DNA of 64,000 bases from CAVQMB01 sp963713445 (GCA_963713445.1 CAVQMB010000031.1:186001-250000), one strand, 5' to 3'; numbered from the stretch's first letter, positions 47,058 to 56,253 are shown. The notes: a model not told the origin generated them from the letters alone. Program-made: numbers and translations.

Positions 47058-48012
47058 CGGGGGATGCTCCTCGGCGGCGTTGCGGCAGCAGGCTGACCAG
47101 GCCGTCCGGGCGGAACAGCACGATGGCGCAGATCGCCGCTCCGAGAATGGCCAGGTACAGGGTGCCGTTGCTCCAGTAAATCCACAGCGTCTGCTTGAGC
47201 AGATAGAGCACTGTGCCGCCGAGAAACGGGCCCCAGAAGCTCCCCAGCCCGCCTAGCAGAGTCATGATGATCATCTGATCGGTGATGGGATCGCCGAGCA
47301 CGCTTTGCGGGTTGATGAAGGTCACCCAGTAGGCATAGGCGCCGCCGAACAAGGCCGGGAACAGCGCACTCAGCGCAAACGAGGCGATCTTGACGCGGGT
47401 GGTGTTGATGCCCAGTGCCTCGGCCGACGTTTCGTTCTCGCGGATTGCCTTGAGCTGCAGGCCGAAGCGGCTGCGTTCCGCCAGCACATAGGTCACTATT
47501 GCCGTTAGCGCGGCAAGGCCGAACATCAGGTAATAGAAGAATTGATCATCGACCAGGGCCGGCAGGCGGGTTCCGTAGGGCCCGCCCGTGATATCGAGTA
47601 CATTGGCCAGTTGCTCAAAGGCCTTGGCCAGCGCCCAGGTGGCGATGGCGAAGTAGGCACCACGCAGACGCAGGGTCGGCGGGCCGGCCACGGCCGAGGC
47701 CAGCGATCCGACCACCCCGCCCAGCACCATGGCCGGAAAGAAGCCTAGGCCGAACTGACTCATCAGAATGGCGACCACATAGGCCCCGACACCGAAGAAG
47801 GCGCCATGGCCGAATGACACATAGCCGGTGTAGCCGCCGATGATGTTCCAACTCACTGCCAGCCCGACCCACATCACCACACCCGTGGCGAGCCGCAGGC
47901 CGAAACCTTGCAACAGCTCCGGCAGGAGCAGTCCAGCTACCAGCAGCAGCGCCAGCCACAGCCAGGTCCAGTCGCGCTGGGCGGGTGGGTTGGTTGTCGC
48001 AACGCTGCTCAT
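47047..48012 (-). CDS. livM: Branched-chain amino acid-type ABC permease
   Basis: A 321-residue inner-membrane subunit with about eight to ten hydrophobic segments. Family blocks are VSWNIIGGYTGYVSFGHGAF, FAIATWALAKAFEQLANVLD, RSRFGLQLKAIRENETSAEA (the cytoplasmic coupling loop) and GGLGSFWGPFLGGTVLYLLK. Start ATG 48012 overlaps the livH stop by four bases. Frame intact. Confidence 0.93.
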   Translation of the reverse strand: MSSVATTNPPAQRDWTWLWLALLLVAGLLLPELLQGFGLRLATGVVMWVGLAVSWNIIGGYTGYVSFGHGAFFGVGAYVVAILMSQFGLGFFPAMVLGGVVGSLASAVAGPPTLRLRGAYFAIATWALAKAFEQLANVLDITGGPYGTRLPALVDDQFFYYLMFGLAALTAIVTYVLAERSRFGLQLKAIRENETSAEALGINTTRVKIASFALSALFPALFGGAYAYWVTFINPQSVLGDPITDQMIIMTLLGGLGSFWGPFLGGTVLYLLKQTLWIYWSNGTLYLAILGAAICAIVLFRPDGLVSLLPQRRRGASPDDP

Positions 48013-48878
48013 GTGCCCCTCCCCAGAATGCCTTTGGGCTGGATGATCAGCACCAGGAACAGCACCAGAAAGACCACCAGAAAACTGTATGACGGATTCA
48101 GATAGACCGTGGTCATAGTGTTGATCAGCCCCAGCAGCACCGCGGCGACCAGCACGCCCGGCACGTAGCCCAGCCCGCCCAGCACCACGACGAAGAAGGC
48201 GAACGTGGTGTACTTGGCCCCCATTTGCGCATTGATCGAGAAGATCGCTCCGATCAACACCCCGGCCATGCCGGTCATGCCCGCATACAAGCCATATACT
48301 AGCGACGCCAACGACCTTACCCGCACCCCCATCAGCGCGGCCTTGTCACGGTCCTGTGCCACTGCCCGGATAGCCAGGCCGGTACGGGTCCGGTAGAGAA
48401 ACAGAATGAAGGCAATGGTGACCAGCACCGCGAAGGCGAACGCCGCGACCCGCAGAGCCGGAATCGACAGCGTCTGGCCCAGCGCGGTACCGGCCAGCAG
48501 TGAACTGAGTGAGTGGGTGTCGTACCCCCAGAAGGTCAGGGCACTGCCCTTGATCAGCGTCGACAGGCCGAACGTGAACACCAGCCCCATCAACATCGGC
48601 AGATGGGCCTTGGTGCTGATCACCCGGAAGATAAGTGGCTGAATCAGGTAACCGACGGCGAAGTAAATAACAAACACCACCGGCAGTAACAGGAAAGCGT
48701 CGAGGTGGAAGTACTGCTGGGCGAAGAAAGCGGTGAAGGCCCCCAGCATCACCCATTCACCGACCGCGAAGTCGATGATGTCGAGCACCCCGAACACCAG
48801 TGAGAAGCCGGCGGCGATCACGATATAGATGCCGCCCAGCAGGATGCCGTTAAGCACGGTCTGCAGGAACAGAGTCAC
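48009..48878 (-). CDS. livH: Branched-chain amino acid-type ABC permease
   Basis: A 289-residue second membrane subunit. Blocks are NGILLGGIYIVIAAGFSLVF, DFAVGEWVMLGAFTAFF, RTRTGLAIRAVAQDRDKAAL (coupling loop) and VLGGLGYVPGVLVAAVLLGL, ending LVLIIQPKGILGRGT. I choose GTG 48878 (VTLFLQTVLNG), with GGAG about eight to eleven bases upstream; the open frame before it is not membrane-like. It lies 64 bases after the livK stop, with a hairpin in that gap. Confidence 0.9.
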   Translation of the reverse strand: MTLFLQTVLNGILLGGIYIVIAAGFSLVFGVLDIIDFAVGEWVMLGAFTAFFAQQYFHLDAFLLLPVVFVIYFAVGYLIQPLIFRVISTKAHLPMLMGLVFTFGLSTLIKGSALTFWGYDTHSLSSLLAGTALGQTLSIPALRVAAFAFAVLVTIAFILFLYRTRTGLAIRAVAQDRDKAALMGVRVRSLASLVYGLYAGMTGMAGVLIGAIFSINAQMGAKYTTFAFFVVVLGGLGYVPGVLVAAVLLGLINTMTTVYLNPSYSFLVVFLVLFLVLIIQPKGILGRGT

Positions 48879-48900
48879 CCGTGTGCTCCGAAGGTTGTTG

Positions 48901-48930
48901 CGGTGGCGACCGGTCAGCCGGCCGCCACCG
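48901..48930 (-). other. Intercistronic hairpin between livK and livH
   Basis: CGGTGGCGACCGG (48901-48913) pairs with CCGGCCGCCACCG (48918-48930) with one mismatch around a four-base loop, just after the livK stop. No T tract. Same position as hairpins behind the two Opp binding-protein genes. Confidence 0.55.
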
Positions 48931-48942
48931 GTGGGGGCGAAA

Positions 48943-50226
48943 TTACTTGAGCAGCTTGGCGAAGGTTGGTCTTGGGTAGACCAGTTTATGCTGCTGGTAT
49001 TCCTTGGGCGATATGATGTGCCATTGCCCATCGATGACCTGCACCACCATGGCTTTCAGGCCAACGTTGTCGTGGTAGTGGGCACCGCTAGTGGCGAACT
49101 TGATCGGGCCGTAGAAGGTATTGATATCGACCTTTCCCAGCGCTTTCATCAGTTTGGTGCGGGCTGCGGCGTTGAGGGGCGGCTTGGCATGGATGGCCTG
49201 CAGCGCTGCGGTAAAAGCCTCGCCGGTAGCCGAACAGGCGGCGGTGGTATAGTCCGGATGCAGGCCCGTTCGGATATAGGCCGCGTGGTCGTATTGCTTG
49301 GCGGTACCGAACAGTTCGTCTTTCAGATTGGCATCCTGCGACCAGTCGGTGAGGCCGATCGTATAGTTGCCGACGCCCTTGCCGACAGCTTGCAGAAAGC
49401 CGGAATCGGTAATGCCGTAGTGCATCACGATGGCCTTGGGATTGAAGCCGATCGAGGCCGCCGCCTTGAGAATATCGATGTGATCCTGGGGTTCACCGCC
49501 GACTGCCAGGATGTCAGGGTTCTGATCCTTGAGTTCGCTGAGCAGCGACGAGAAGTCGCTGTGGGTGGGTACTACCTGGAATGAGTCCAGCTTCAGCCCC
49601 ACTTTTTCGGCGGCTTCTTTGAACCCGGTGGCGGCGGCCTTGGAAAACGGGTCGTTGATGCCGATGACGGCAATACTCTTGGCATCGGTGGCCGATTTGA
49701 GATAGTCAATCGGTGCCTGCGCCGTTAGGTCGACCGACGGAATGGTGCCAAAGCTGTAGGCAAAATGCTGTTTCCAGATCATCGGTGATTCCGCCGAGCC
49801 GGTGATCATCGGCACCTGGTATTTCTCCGTGATCGGTGCCACTCCCAGGGTCACCGCACTCGAGTAGGGGCCAAAGATGAAATCGACCTTCTCGTTCTGG
49901 ATCATGCGCGCGGCGGCGTCGGCACCGGCCTTGGGATTGCTTTGCGCATCCGCGTAGACCAGTTTGACTTTGTAGTGCTTGCCGTCGATCTTGATGCCGC
50001 CTTGCTGATTGATCTTGTAAGCCCAGAGGTCATACCCGCGGCGGGTGAGGTTGCCACCCAGGGCATAATCACCGCTCAGTGAGGTGACCACACCAATCTT
50101 GAAGTAGTTACGAGCAGCCTGGGCCGGGCCTGCGACGGTCAGGGCCAGTGCGGTGGCGATAGCGAGAGTGCCTGCGGCCTGCAGCGTCCGATGCAGATGG
50201 CCGAGGAGTGAACGTCTGTTATGCAT
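48943..50226 (-). CDS. livK: Branched-chain amino acid-type ABC substrate-binding protein
   Basis: A 427-residue periplasmic receptor (Peripla_BP_6). The Sec signal peptide is TLAIATALALTVAGPAQAA, with cleavage near residue 38. The mature start FKIGVVTSLSGDYALGGNLT and FIFGPYSSAVTLGVAPITEK are typical; length fits. GAGGAGGT precedes ATG 50226. This clade takes up amides, short-chain acids or other nitrogen compounds as often as leucine, so the ligand is uncertain. It begins the livKHMGF run, 105 bases downstream of the class III aminotransferase. Confidence 0.9.
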   Translation of the reverse strand: MHNRRSLLGHLHRTLQAAGTLAIATALALTVAGPAQAARNYFKIGVVTSLSGDYALGGNLTRRGYDLWAYKINQQGGIKIDGKHYKVKLVYADAQSNPKAGADAAARMIQNEKVDFIFGPYSSAVTLGVAPITEKYQVPMITGSAESPMIWKQHFAYSFGTIPSVDLTAQAPIDYLKSATDAKSIAVIGINDPFSKAAATGFKEAAEKVGLKLDSFQVVPTHSDFSSLLSELKDQNPDILAVGGEPQDHIDILKAAASIGFNPKAIVMHYGITDSGFLQAVGKGVGNYTIGLTDWSQDANLKDELFGTAKQYDHAAYIRTGLHPDYTTAACSATGEAFTAALQAIHAKPPLNAAARTKLMKALGKVDINTFYGPIKFATSGAHYHDNVGLKAMVVQVIDGQWHIISPKEYQQHKLVYPRPTFAKLLK

Positions 50227-50331
50227 TGTCAGACCTCCTCAGTTGACATAATTAGAGGGGCAGTCGACCCGGTCCCGGGCCAACAGTCCGCCAGCAAGAT
50301 TAGGCTTCCGGTAACTCCTTGACAAGCGTGA

Positions 50332-51717
50332 TTATTCGATGAGGTCCTGCGTGCGGGTCCAGTGCCAGGTTTCGTCCAGCGCCTGGCGAACCCGGTCGAG
50401 CAGCAGATCGATCTCGGTCTCGCTGATGATCAGCGGTGGACAGAATGCCAGAGCGTCGCCTATAGACCGTACTATTAGACCGTGTTCCTGAGCCCGTTGC
50501 ACCATGTAATTACCGACTTGACCAGGCTGCGGAAACGGTGCCCGGGAAGCCTGATTGGCAACCAGTTCCAAGGCGGCCATTAGCCCGACCCCACGGACCT
50601 CGCCGACCAGCGGGTGCTGGCCCAATGCCTGTAATCCCTGCTGCAATCGTGGGGCGATCCCTTGGACCCGGGACACTATGTCACGCTCCTGGTAGATTTT
50701 CAGCGTTTCCAGGGCCACGGCGGCACTGACCGGGTGACCGCCGTAAGTGAATCCGTGACCGAGAGTCCCGATCCGGGCCGAGTTGTCTGCGATGACCTGG
50801 TAAACGTGGTCATTGATCAGCGTGGCGGCGATGGGCAGATATGCTGACGACAGCTGTTTAGCGACTGTCATGATATCAGGGCGGATTCCGAACGTCTCGC
50901 AGCCGAACAGATGGCCGGTGCGTCCGAAACCGCAGATGACTTCGTCGGCGATCAGCAGAATGTCGTACTTTTTCAGCACCGCCTGAATTTTGTCCCAGTA
51001 GCTGGCTGGTGGTACCAGTACGCCGCCGGCGCCCATCACCGGCTCGCCGATGAACGCCGCGATGGTGTCGGGATCCTCCTGAACGATCAACTGCTCCAAT
51101 TCCGTGGCCAGGCGGCTGGCAAAGTCGGTTTCGCTTTCGCCGGGCGCCGCATAGCGATAATGATGGGGGCAGGCGGTATGCAGGACGTTGTCGATCGGCA
51201 GGTCGAAATCCTGGTGATTATTGGGCAGCCCGGTCAGGCTGGCGGTGGCCAGAGTCACGCCATGGTAGGCCTTCAGTCGGCTGATGATCTTCTTCTTGCG
51301 CTGACGGCCGAGTGCGTTGTTGTAGTACCAGACGAGCTTGATGGCGGTGTCGTTGGCGGCCGAACCCGAGTTGCTGTAGATCACCTTGCCGGTCTCCAGC
51401 GGCGCCAGCTGGGCCAGCCGGGCGGCTAACTCGGTGGCCGGTGCGGTACTTTTGCCGTTGAAGGTGTGATAAAAAGGGAGCCGCTCCAATTGCGCTGTGG
51501 CGGCCTTGACCAGGCGTGGCTCGCTGAAACCCAGCGCCGTGCACCACAAACCGGCCATACCTTCGATGTAGGCGTTGCCCTGATCGTCGTAGACCCAGAC
51601 ACCTTCGCCGCGGTCGATGATCAGCGGCCCGTTGCTCTCGTGCTGGCGGGCGTTGGTGTAGGGGTGTAACTGGTAGCTGATGTCATCACGGACTTCGAGC
51701 TCATGGGCATCGGCCAT
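50332..51717 (-). CDS. Class III (omega) aminotransferase
   Basis: A 461-residue PLP enzyme moving amino groups from terminal amines to a keto acid. PLP-phosphate site IYSNSGSAANDTAIKLVWYY, AYHGVTLATASLTG, EPVMGAGGVLVPP, Asp in LLIADEVICGFGRTG, and the cofactor Lys in MTVAKQLSSAYLPIAA. It starts like putrescine/beta-alanine/omega-amino acid: pyruvate transaminases (HPYTNARQHESNGP). It lies upstream of livK on the same strand, so the Liv system may import its substrate. Frame intact. Which amine is used is not visible. Confidence 0.92.
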   Translation of the reverse strand: MADAHELEVRDDISYQLHPYTNARQHESNGPLIIDRGEGVWVYDDQGNAYIEGMAGLWCTALGFSEPRLVKAATAQLERLPFYHTFNGKSTAPATELAARLAQLAPLETGKVIYSNSGSAANDTAIKLVWYYNNALGRQRKKKIISRLKAYHGVTLATASLTGLPNNHQDFDLPIDNVLHTACPHHYRYAAPGESETDFASRLATELEQLIVQEDPDTIAAFIGEPVMGAGGVLVPPASYWDKIQAVLKKYDILLIADEVICGFGRTGHLFGCETFGIRPDIMTVAKQLSSAYLPIAATLINDHVYQVIADNSARIGTLGHGFTYGGHPVSAAVALETLKIYQERDIVSRVQGIAPRLQQGLQALGQHPLVGEVRGVGLMAALELVANQASRAPFPQPGQVGNYMVQRAQEHGLIVRSIGDALAFCPPLIISETEIDLLLDRVRQALDETWHWTRTQDLIE

Positions 51718-51859
51718 GGCATGTTCCTCGCGCGGATCGGATGTGAGTTCGGGGGTGTGAATGCGCTATCCTACCACTATGTCGAGGTATTGCTTACCCG
51801 TAGAGTCGGGCACCGATCGTTGCTGCGCGAGCGCGCTCCTGAGCTCGCGGAGCTGACTC

Positions 51860-53353
51860 ATGCCGGCCGACAACATCGCGGCGATCGATCTCGGCTCCAA
51901 CAGTTTCCATTTAATCATTGCGCGGGCCATCGATGGCGAACTGCAGGTGCTCGATCGCCTCAAGGAGATGGTGCAGCTGGCTGCCGGACTGGATGAGCGC
52001 CAGCAGTTGAGCCGGGAGGCGCGCGAGCGGGCGTTGGCTTGCCTCGCCCGATTTGGCGAGCGGTTGCAGCGGATACCGGCTTCCCAGGTGCGTGTTGTCG
52101 GCACCAACACCTTGCGCCAGGCCCGCAACAGCCGAGGGTTCGTGGCCGAGGCGGAGGCGCTGCTTGGCCACCCGATCGAGATCGTCAGTGGCATCGAGGA
52201 GGCCCGTCTGATTTATTTGGGCGTCGCCCATAGCACAGCGCCCGTGGACGGTAAACGGCTGGTGATCGACATCGGCGGTGGCAGCACTGAACTCATCATA
52301 GGGCGCGGTTTCGAGCCCTTGCATCTGGAAAGCCTTTATATGGGCTGCGTTAACATGACGCGGCGTCATTTCACTAACAAGCGCGTGCAGGAAGCCGATC
52401 TGCGGCGGGCAGAACTGGCGGTCCAGGTCGAACTGGAGCCGGTCCAGGCGGCCTATGAGGCACTCGGCTGGGACGTCGTAACCGGTGCCTCGGGGACAAT
52501 CCGGGCGTTACGCGACATCGCCATGAGTGAGGGCTGGTCGCGGGAAGGGCTCGGCCGCACAGCGTTGCAGCGGATGCGCCAGGCATTGCTGGCTGCCGGC
52601 AGCGCGCGCCGTATGGCTGAACGCTGGGAGCTGAGTCCCGAGCGGGCGGCGGTGCTGGCAGGCGGATTTACGGTGCTGCACGGTATTGTCGAAACGCTGG
52701 GCATAGCACAGCTCAGTGTGGCCGATGGCGCGCTACGGGAAGGTGTGGTCTACGACCTGCTGGGGCGCATCCGCCACGAGGACGCGCGCGAGCGCACCAT
52801 CGCGCTGCTGACACGCCGCTACACCATCGACAAGTCTCAGGCCAGGCGTGTGGCCGAGACCGCGCGCCACTTGTACCGTCAGGTCGGCGCCGGTTGGGGC
52901 CTGGGCGATGCGCGCTTCCTGGGTGACCTGACGTGGGCCGCCCGATTGCACGAAATCGGACTTGCTATTGCCCACAGTCAGTATCACAAGCACGGCGGCT
53001 ATATTCTCCAACATGCCGATTTGCCCGGCTTCTCGCGCAGTGAGCAGCAGCTCATCGCGGCGCTGGTGAGGGGCCACCGGCGCAAGTTTCCGCTGGATGA
53101 CGTGTTTTCCGCCTTGCCACGGAGCCTGATCGAGCCGGGTCAGCGTTTGTGTGTACTGCTCCGGCTGGCGGTACTGCTGCATCGCGCGCATCGTCGCCAG
53201 GCCCTGCCCGAGTTCAGCTTGAAGGCTCGCAAACAGAGCCTGCGGCTGCGGTTTCCCGAGGGCTGGCTGGCGGCGCACCCGTTGACACGTGCCGATCTGG
53301 AGACCGAAGTTCAGTATCTGAAGAAGACGGGTTTCAAACTCAGTTTCGATTGA
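51860..53353 (+). CDS. ppx: Exopolyphosphatase / guanosine-pentaphosphate phosphatase
   Basis: A 497-residue Ppx/GppA phosphatase that removes terminal phosphate from polyphosphate or pppGpp. N-terminal ASKHA fold: IAAIDLGSNSFHLIIARAID (phosphate loop 1), GTNTLRQARN, SGIEEARLIYLGVAHS with the catalytic Glu, and VIDIGGGSTELIIG. The C-terminal HD-like half has WAARLHEIGLAIAHSQYHKH and is the length expected for Ppx rather than the short GppA. It stands at the start of a plus-strand pair with the haloacid dehalogenase gene (14 bases apart). Confidence 0.93.
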   Translation: MPADNIAAIDLGSNSFHLIIARAIDGELQVLDRLKEMVQLAAGLDERQQLSREARERALACLARFGERLQRIPASQVRVVGTNTLRQARNSRGFVAEAEALLGHPIEIVSGIEEARLIYLGVAHSTAPVDGKRLVIDIGGGSTELIIGRGFEPLHLESLYMGCVNMTRRHFTNKRVQEADLRRAELAVQVELEPVQAAYEALGWDVVTGASGTIRALRDIAMSEGWSREGLGRTALQRMRQALLAAGSARRMAERWELSPERAAVLAGGFTVLHGIVETLGIAQLSVADGALREGVVYDLLGRIRHEDARERTIALLTRRYTIDKSQARRVAETARHLYRQVGAGWGLGDARFLGDLTWAARLHEIGLAIAHSQYHKHGGYILQHADLPGFSRSEQQLIAALVRGHRRKFPLDDVFSALPRSLIEPGQRLCVLLRLAVLLHRAHRRQALPEFSLKARKQSLRLRFPEGWLAAHPLTRADLETEVQYLKKTGFKLSFD

Positions 53354-53367
53354 ACGAGGATGGACAG

Positions 53368-54051
53368 ATGACGACCGTGAGCGGTATCCAGGCCTGCGTA
53401 TTCGATGCTTATGGCACGCTGTTCGACGTGCATTCCGCAGTGGGTCGCCACCGTGCCCGCTTGGGTGAGGCGGCGGAGGCGATATCGGCTCTGTGGCGTA
53501 GCAAGCAACTCGAATACAGTTGGCTGCGCAGCCTGATGGGCAGGCACGCCGATTTCTGGCGGGTCACCGGTGACGCGCTGGATTTTGCGCTGGATACGCA
53601 CGGTCTGAACGACGCGATGTTGCGCGGGGACCTGCTGGCGGCCTATCGCGAGCTCAGTTGCTATCCTGAGGTGCCGCGTGTGCTCGCTCGGCTGCGGGAA
53701 GCGGGAGTGCGCTGTGCCATCCTATCCAACGGCTCGCCCGAAATGCTGCGGGCGGCTGTGACCAGCGCAGGCCTGGAAGGGTTACTGGAGGCCGTGCTGT
53801 CGGTTGAGGAGGTCGGTATCTTCAAGCCCGACCCGCGGGTTTATCAATTGGCGGTAGACCGTCTCGCCGTGCCGGCCAGCGCGATCAGCTTCCAGTCCAG
53901 CAACGCCTGGGATGCCGCTGGTGCCGCCAGTTTCGGTTTCCGGGTCGTGTGGGTCAATCGCTTCGGTCAGCGGCCGGAACGGCTGGGGTATCCCGCCGAC
54001 GTCGAACTAAGCAGCCTGGAGGGCCTGCCAGCCGCGCTGAATGTGCCCTAG
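53368..54051 (+). CDS. Haloacid dehalogenase, type II
   Basis: A 227-residue HAD-superfamily hydrolase of the L-2-haloacid dehalogenase class. The nucleophile is D13 in ACVFDAYGTLFDVHS, followed by the Arg in the cap (RSKQLEYSWLRSLMGRH), Ser/Asn in CAILSNGSPEML, Lys in GIFKPDPRVYQL and the SSNAWDAAGAASFGF block, which is specific to type II dehalogenases. It may hydrolyse 2-haloacids, or a related acid. ATG 53368 follows ppx by 14 bases, so the two are probably co-transcribed. Its stop shares the palindromic CTAG with the converging gpsA stop. Confidence 0.9.
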   Translation: MTTVSGIQACVFDAYGTLFDVHSAVGRHRARLGEAAEAISALWRSKQLEYSWLRSLMGRHADFWRVTGDALDFALDTHGLNDAMLRGDLLAAYRELSCYPEVPRVLARLREAGVRCAILSNGSPEMLRAAVTSAGLEGLLEAVLSVEEVGIFKPDPRVYQLAVDRLAVPASAISFQSSNAWDAAGAASFGFRVVWVNRFGQRPERLGYPADVELSSLEGLPAALNVP

Positions 54052-55046
54052 CATTCCGCCCGTGGCGGTCGTGCCAGCAGGTTGGTGATGGCCTGTTGCG
54101 GCGCCAGATCATGATACATGATGGCTGCCGTCTGCTCGCAGATCGGCATGTCGATCGCATGGTGCTGCGCCAGCCGGAGCACGGCGCCAGCGGCATGGTA
54201 ACCCTCAACGGTCTGGCCCATGACGGCTAATACTTCCGCGGCGCGCTGGCCGTGACCTATGGCCAGGCCGAAGCGGCGGTTGCGGGACTGGTCGTCGGTT
54301 GTCGTGAGCACCAGATCGCCGACACCCGTCAGGCCCATGAAGGTGTCGCGTGCGCCACCCATGGCTTCACCCAGGCGTACCAGCTCGGCCAGCCCGCGAG
54401 TGATCAGGGCAGCCCGGCTGTTGGCGCCGCAGGCGAGTCCGTCGGCGATGCCGGTGGCAATGGCGAGCACGTTCTTAACCGCACCGCCCAACTGTACCCC
54501 CACGAGGTCGTCGCTGGTGTAGGCGCGTAGCGTACCACCGTGCAGTAAGCTGGCGACCTGCCGGGCGAATTCCGTTGTGGAGGCCGCCACCGTGATGGCA
54601 GTGGGCAGGCCGGCAGCGACCTCGGTGGCAAAGCTGGGACCGGAAACCACCGCTAGCGGCCGATTTCCGCCCAACTGCTCCCGCACGACCTCATGCAGCA
54701 GCCGGCTGCTGCCGGGCTCCAGGCCCTTGGTGGCCCAGGCCAGCCCGCAGTCCGGCGCGAGCAAGCGCCGGAGTCGCGCGAGAATGTCCGCGAAGGCATT
54801 GCTGGGCACAACCACTAGCACCAGAGCCGCGCCGCTGACAGCAGTGGCGAAATCGGTCACCGGCTGCAGATTGCCGGGGAACGGAATGCCTGGCAGGTAG
54901 CGGGTATTGCAGCGTTCGTGGTCGAGGCGGCTGATGTGCTCAGGGTGGTGTCCCCACAGCCGTACCTGCTGGCCGGTACGGGCCAGCTGCAGGGCCAGCG
55001 CCGTGCCCCAGGCACCCGCTCCGAGCACGGCAACAGTGGCGCTCAC
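54048..55046 (-). CDS. gpsA: Glycerol-3-phosphate dehydrogenase (NAD(P)+)
   Basis: A 332-residue cytosolic enzyme making sn-glycerol-3-phosphate for phospholipids. NAD site VAVLGAGAWGTALALQLA, CNTRYLPGIPFP, VSGPSFATEVAAGLPTAITV, catalytic Lys in QLGGAVKNVLAIATGIADG and GLTGVGDLVLT. The start is GTG at 55044-55046, seven bases after the secB stop. The order secB-gpsA is that of E. coli and most gammaproteobacteria. Confidence 0.95.
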   Translation of the reverse strand: MSATVAVLGAGAWGTALALQLARTGQQVRLWGHHPEHISRLDHERCNTRYLPGIPFPGNLQPVTDFATAVSGAALVLVVVPSNAFADILARLRRLLAPDCGLAWATKGLEPGSSRLLHEVVREQLGGNRPLAVVSGPSFATEVAAGLPTAITVAASTTEFARQVASLLHGGTLRAYTSDDLVGVQLGGAVKNVLAIATGIADGLACGANSRAALITRGLAELVRLGEAMGGARDTFMGLTGVGDLVLTTTDDQSRNRRFGLAIGHGQRAAEVLAVMGQTVEGYHAAGAVLRLAQHHAIDMPICEQTAAIMYHDLAPQQAITNLLARPPRAEC

Positions 55047-55053
55047 GGCGCGC

Positions 55054-55527
55054 TCAGTTTGCGAGTGGTGTACCTGCGGGTTGGGTCGCGGTCTGCTGCT
55101 GGCGCTGGGCATAAATGGCGTCGAAATTGACCGGCGCCAGTTGCAGTGGTGGGAAGCCGGCGCGAACCAGCAGCGAATCGATGGCCTCGCGGGCGTACGG
55201 GAACAGCACGTTTGGGCAGTACGCCTTAAGCATCGGATCAAGCTGCTCGTCGCTGAAGTTCTCCAGGCCGAAGATACCCGCCTGCTGCAACTCGACCAGG
55301 AACGCCGTTTGTTCCTTCAGTTTGGCCGTGATGGTGAGGGTGAGCACCACCTCGTGAGTGACTGTGTCGAGCCGCTCGCTCTCGGCCTGCATCTGGACAT
55401 TGATTTCCGGCTGCCAGGCCTGGGACTGTTGCTGGAATATTTGCGGTGTATTGGGCGTCTCCAGGGAAATGTCTTTGGCATAAACGCGGTGGATCTGAAA
55501 ACGCTGCGCTTGGGCTTCGTCGCTCAT
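55054..55527 (-). CDS. secB: Protein-export chaperone SecB
   Basis: A 157-residue cytosolic tetrameric chaperone that keeps precursors unfolded and hands them to SecA. Blocks are RVYAKDISLETPNTPQIFQ, HEVVLTLTITAKLKEQTAFL, VELQQAGIFGLENF and CPNVLFPYAREAIDSLLVRA, the SecA/substrate faces of the fold. ATG 55527 is the family start. It lies between grxC and gpsA in conserved order. Confidence 0.96.
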   Translation of the reverse strand: MSDEAQAQRFQIHRVYAKDISLETPNTPQIFQQQSQAWQPEINVQMQAESERLDTVTHEVVLTLTITAKLKEQTAFLVELQQAGIFGLENFSDEQLDPMLKAYCPNVLFPYAREAIDSLLVRAGFPPLQLAPVNFDAIYAQRQQQTATQPAGTPLAN

Positions 55528-55564
55528 CGTGAGGTCTCTCGGTGTGGTAGACAGGTTGACGTAT

Positions 55565-55825
55565 TCAGCCAGTGTGGCCGAGCAGTGTGTCCAGACGGCC
55601 GTGGCGGTCGAGCAGCGATAGTTCGTCGAAGCCGCCGATGGGAGCATCGTCGATGAAGATCTGCGGCACCGTGTGCCGGCCGCCACGGTCCTGCATTTCG
55701 CGGCGCCGGTCGGGTTCGCGGTCGACGTCGATAAGATGGTAGCCGATGCCCTTATCATCGAGCAGTGCCCGGGCCCAGCGGCAGTACGGGCACAAGGCCG
55801 AGGCGTAGACCTCTACTCTGGCCAT
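55565..55825 (-). CDS. grxC: Glutaredoxin 3
   Basis: An 86-residue dithiol glutaredoxin using glutathione to reduce disulfides. The active site CPYC is at residues 12-15 and the glutathione-binding TVPQIFIDDAPIGGFDEL is at residues 52-69. It starts two bases after the rhodanese stop and 37 bases before secB. Frame intact. Confidence 0.95.
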   Translation of the reverse strand: MARVEVYASALCPYCRWARALLDDKGIGYHLIDVDREPDRRREMQDRGGRHTVPQIFIDDAPIGGFDELSLLDRHGRLDTLLGHTG

Positions 55826-55827
55826 GA

Positions 55828-56253
55828 CTATTTCTTGGTTAGCGGCAGATTGGCATTTTGCCAGGCACTGAGCCCGCCTTGCAGGCTATGAACCGCCGTG
55901 AACCCCGCTTTTTTCAGGCGCGCACCTGCGCTGCTGGCGCGCGTATCGGTGGCACAGTACAGGATCAGTGGTTTGTTCTTGAATTTCTCCAGTTCCTTGA
56001 GGCGCTGGTCGATTTCCTTGAACGGAACGTGGCGGGCGTTCGGCAGGTGGCCGGTCTTGTATTCACCGATGTCGCGCACGTCGATGACGATTGCGTCCTC
56101 GTGGTTTATCAGCCGCAGCGCTTGGTTGGGACTGAGACCCTTGACGCCGCGCAGGGCGCGCAACAACTCGTTGCCGATCAGGAGGCCAAGGATGACGAAC
56201 AGCGCCACGAACAGATACCAGTGGCGCGTAGCAAAATCAATATACTCGTGCAT
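55828..56253 (-). CDS. Membrane-anchored rhodanese-like protein (YibN-like)
   Basis: A 141-residue inner-membrane protein. One N-terminal transmembrane segment (WYLFVALFVILGLLIGNELL, residues 12-31) precedes a single rhodanese domain with IVIDVRDIGEYKTGHLPNA and the active-site Cys in LILYCATDTRASS (near residue 99). Rhodaneses carry persulfide sulfur; the exact role of YibN proteins is open. First gene of the yibN-grxC-secB-gpsA run. Confidence 0.92.
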   Translation of the reverse strand: MHEYIDFATRHWYLFVALFVILGLLIGNELLRALRGVKGLSPNQALRLINHEDAIVIDVRDIGEYKTGHLPNARHVPFKEIDQRLKELEKFKNKPLILYCATDTRASSAGARLKKAGFTAVHSLQGGLSAWQNANLPLTKK

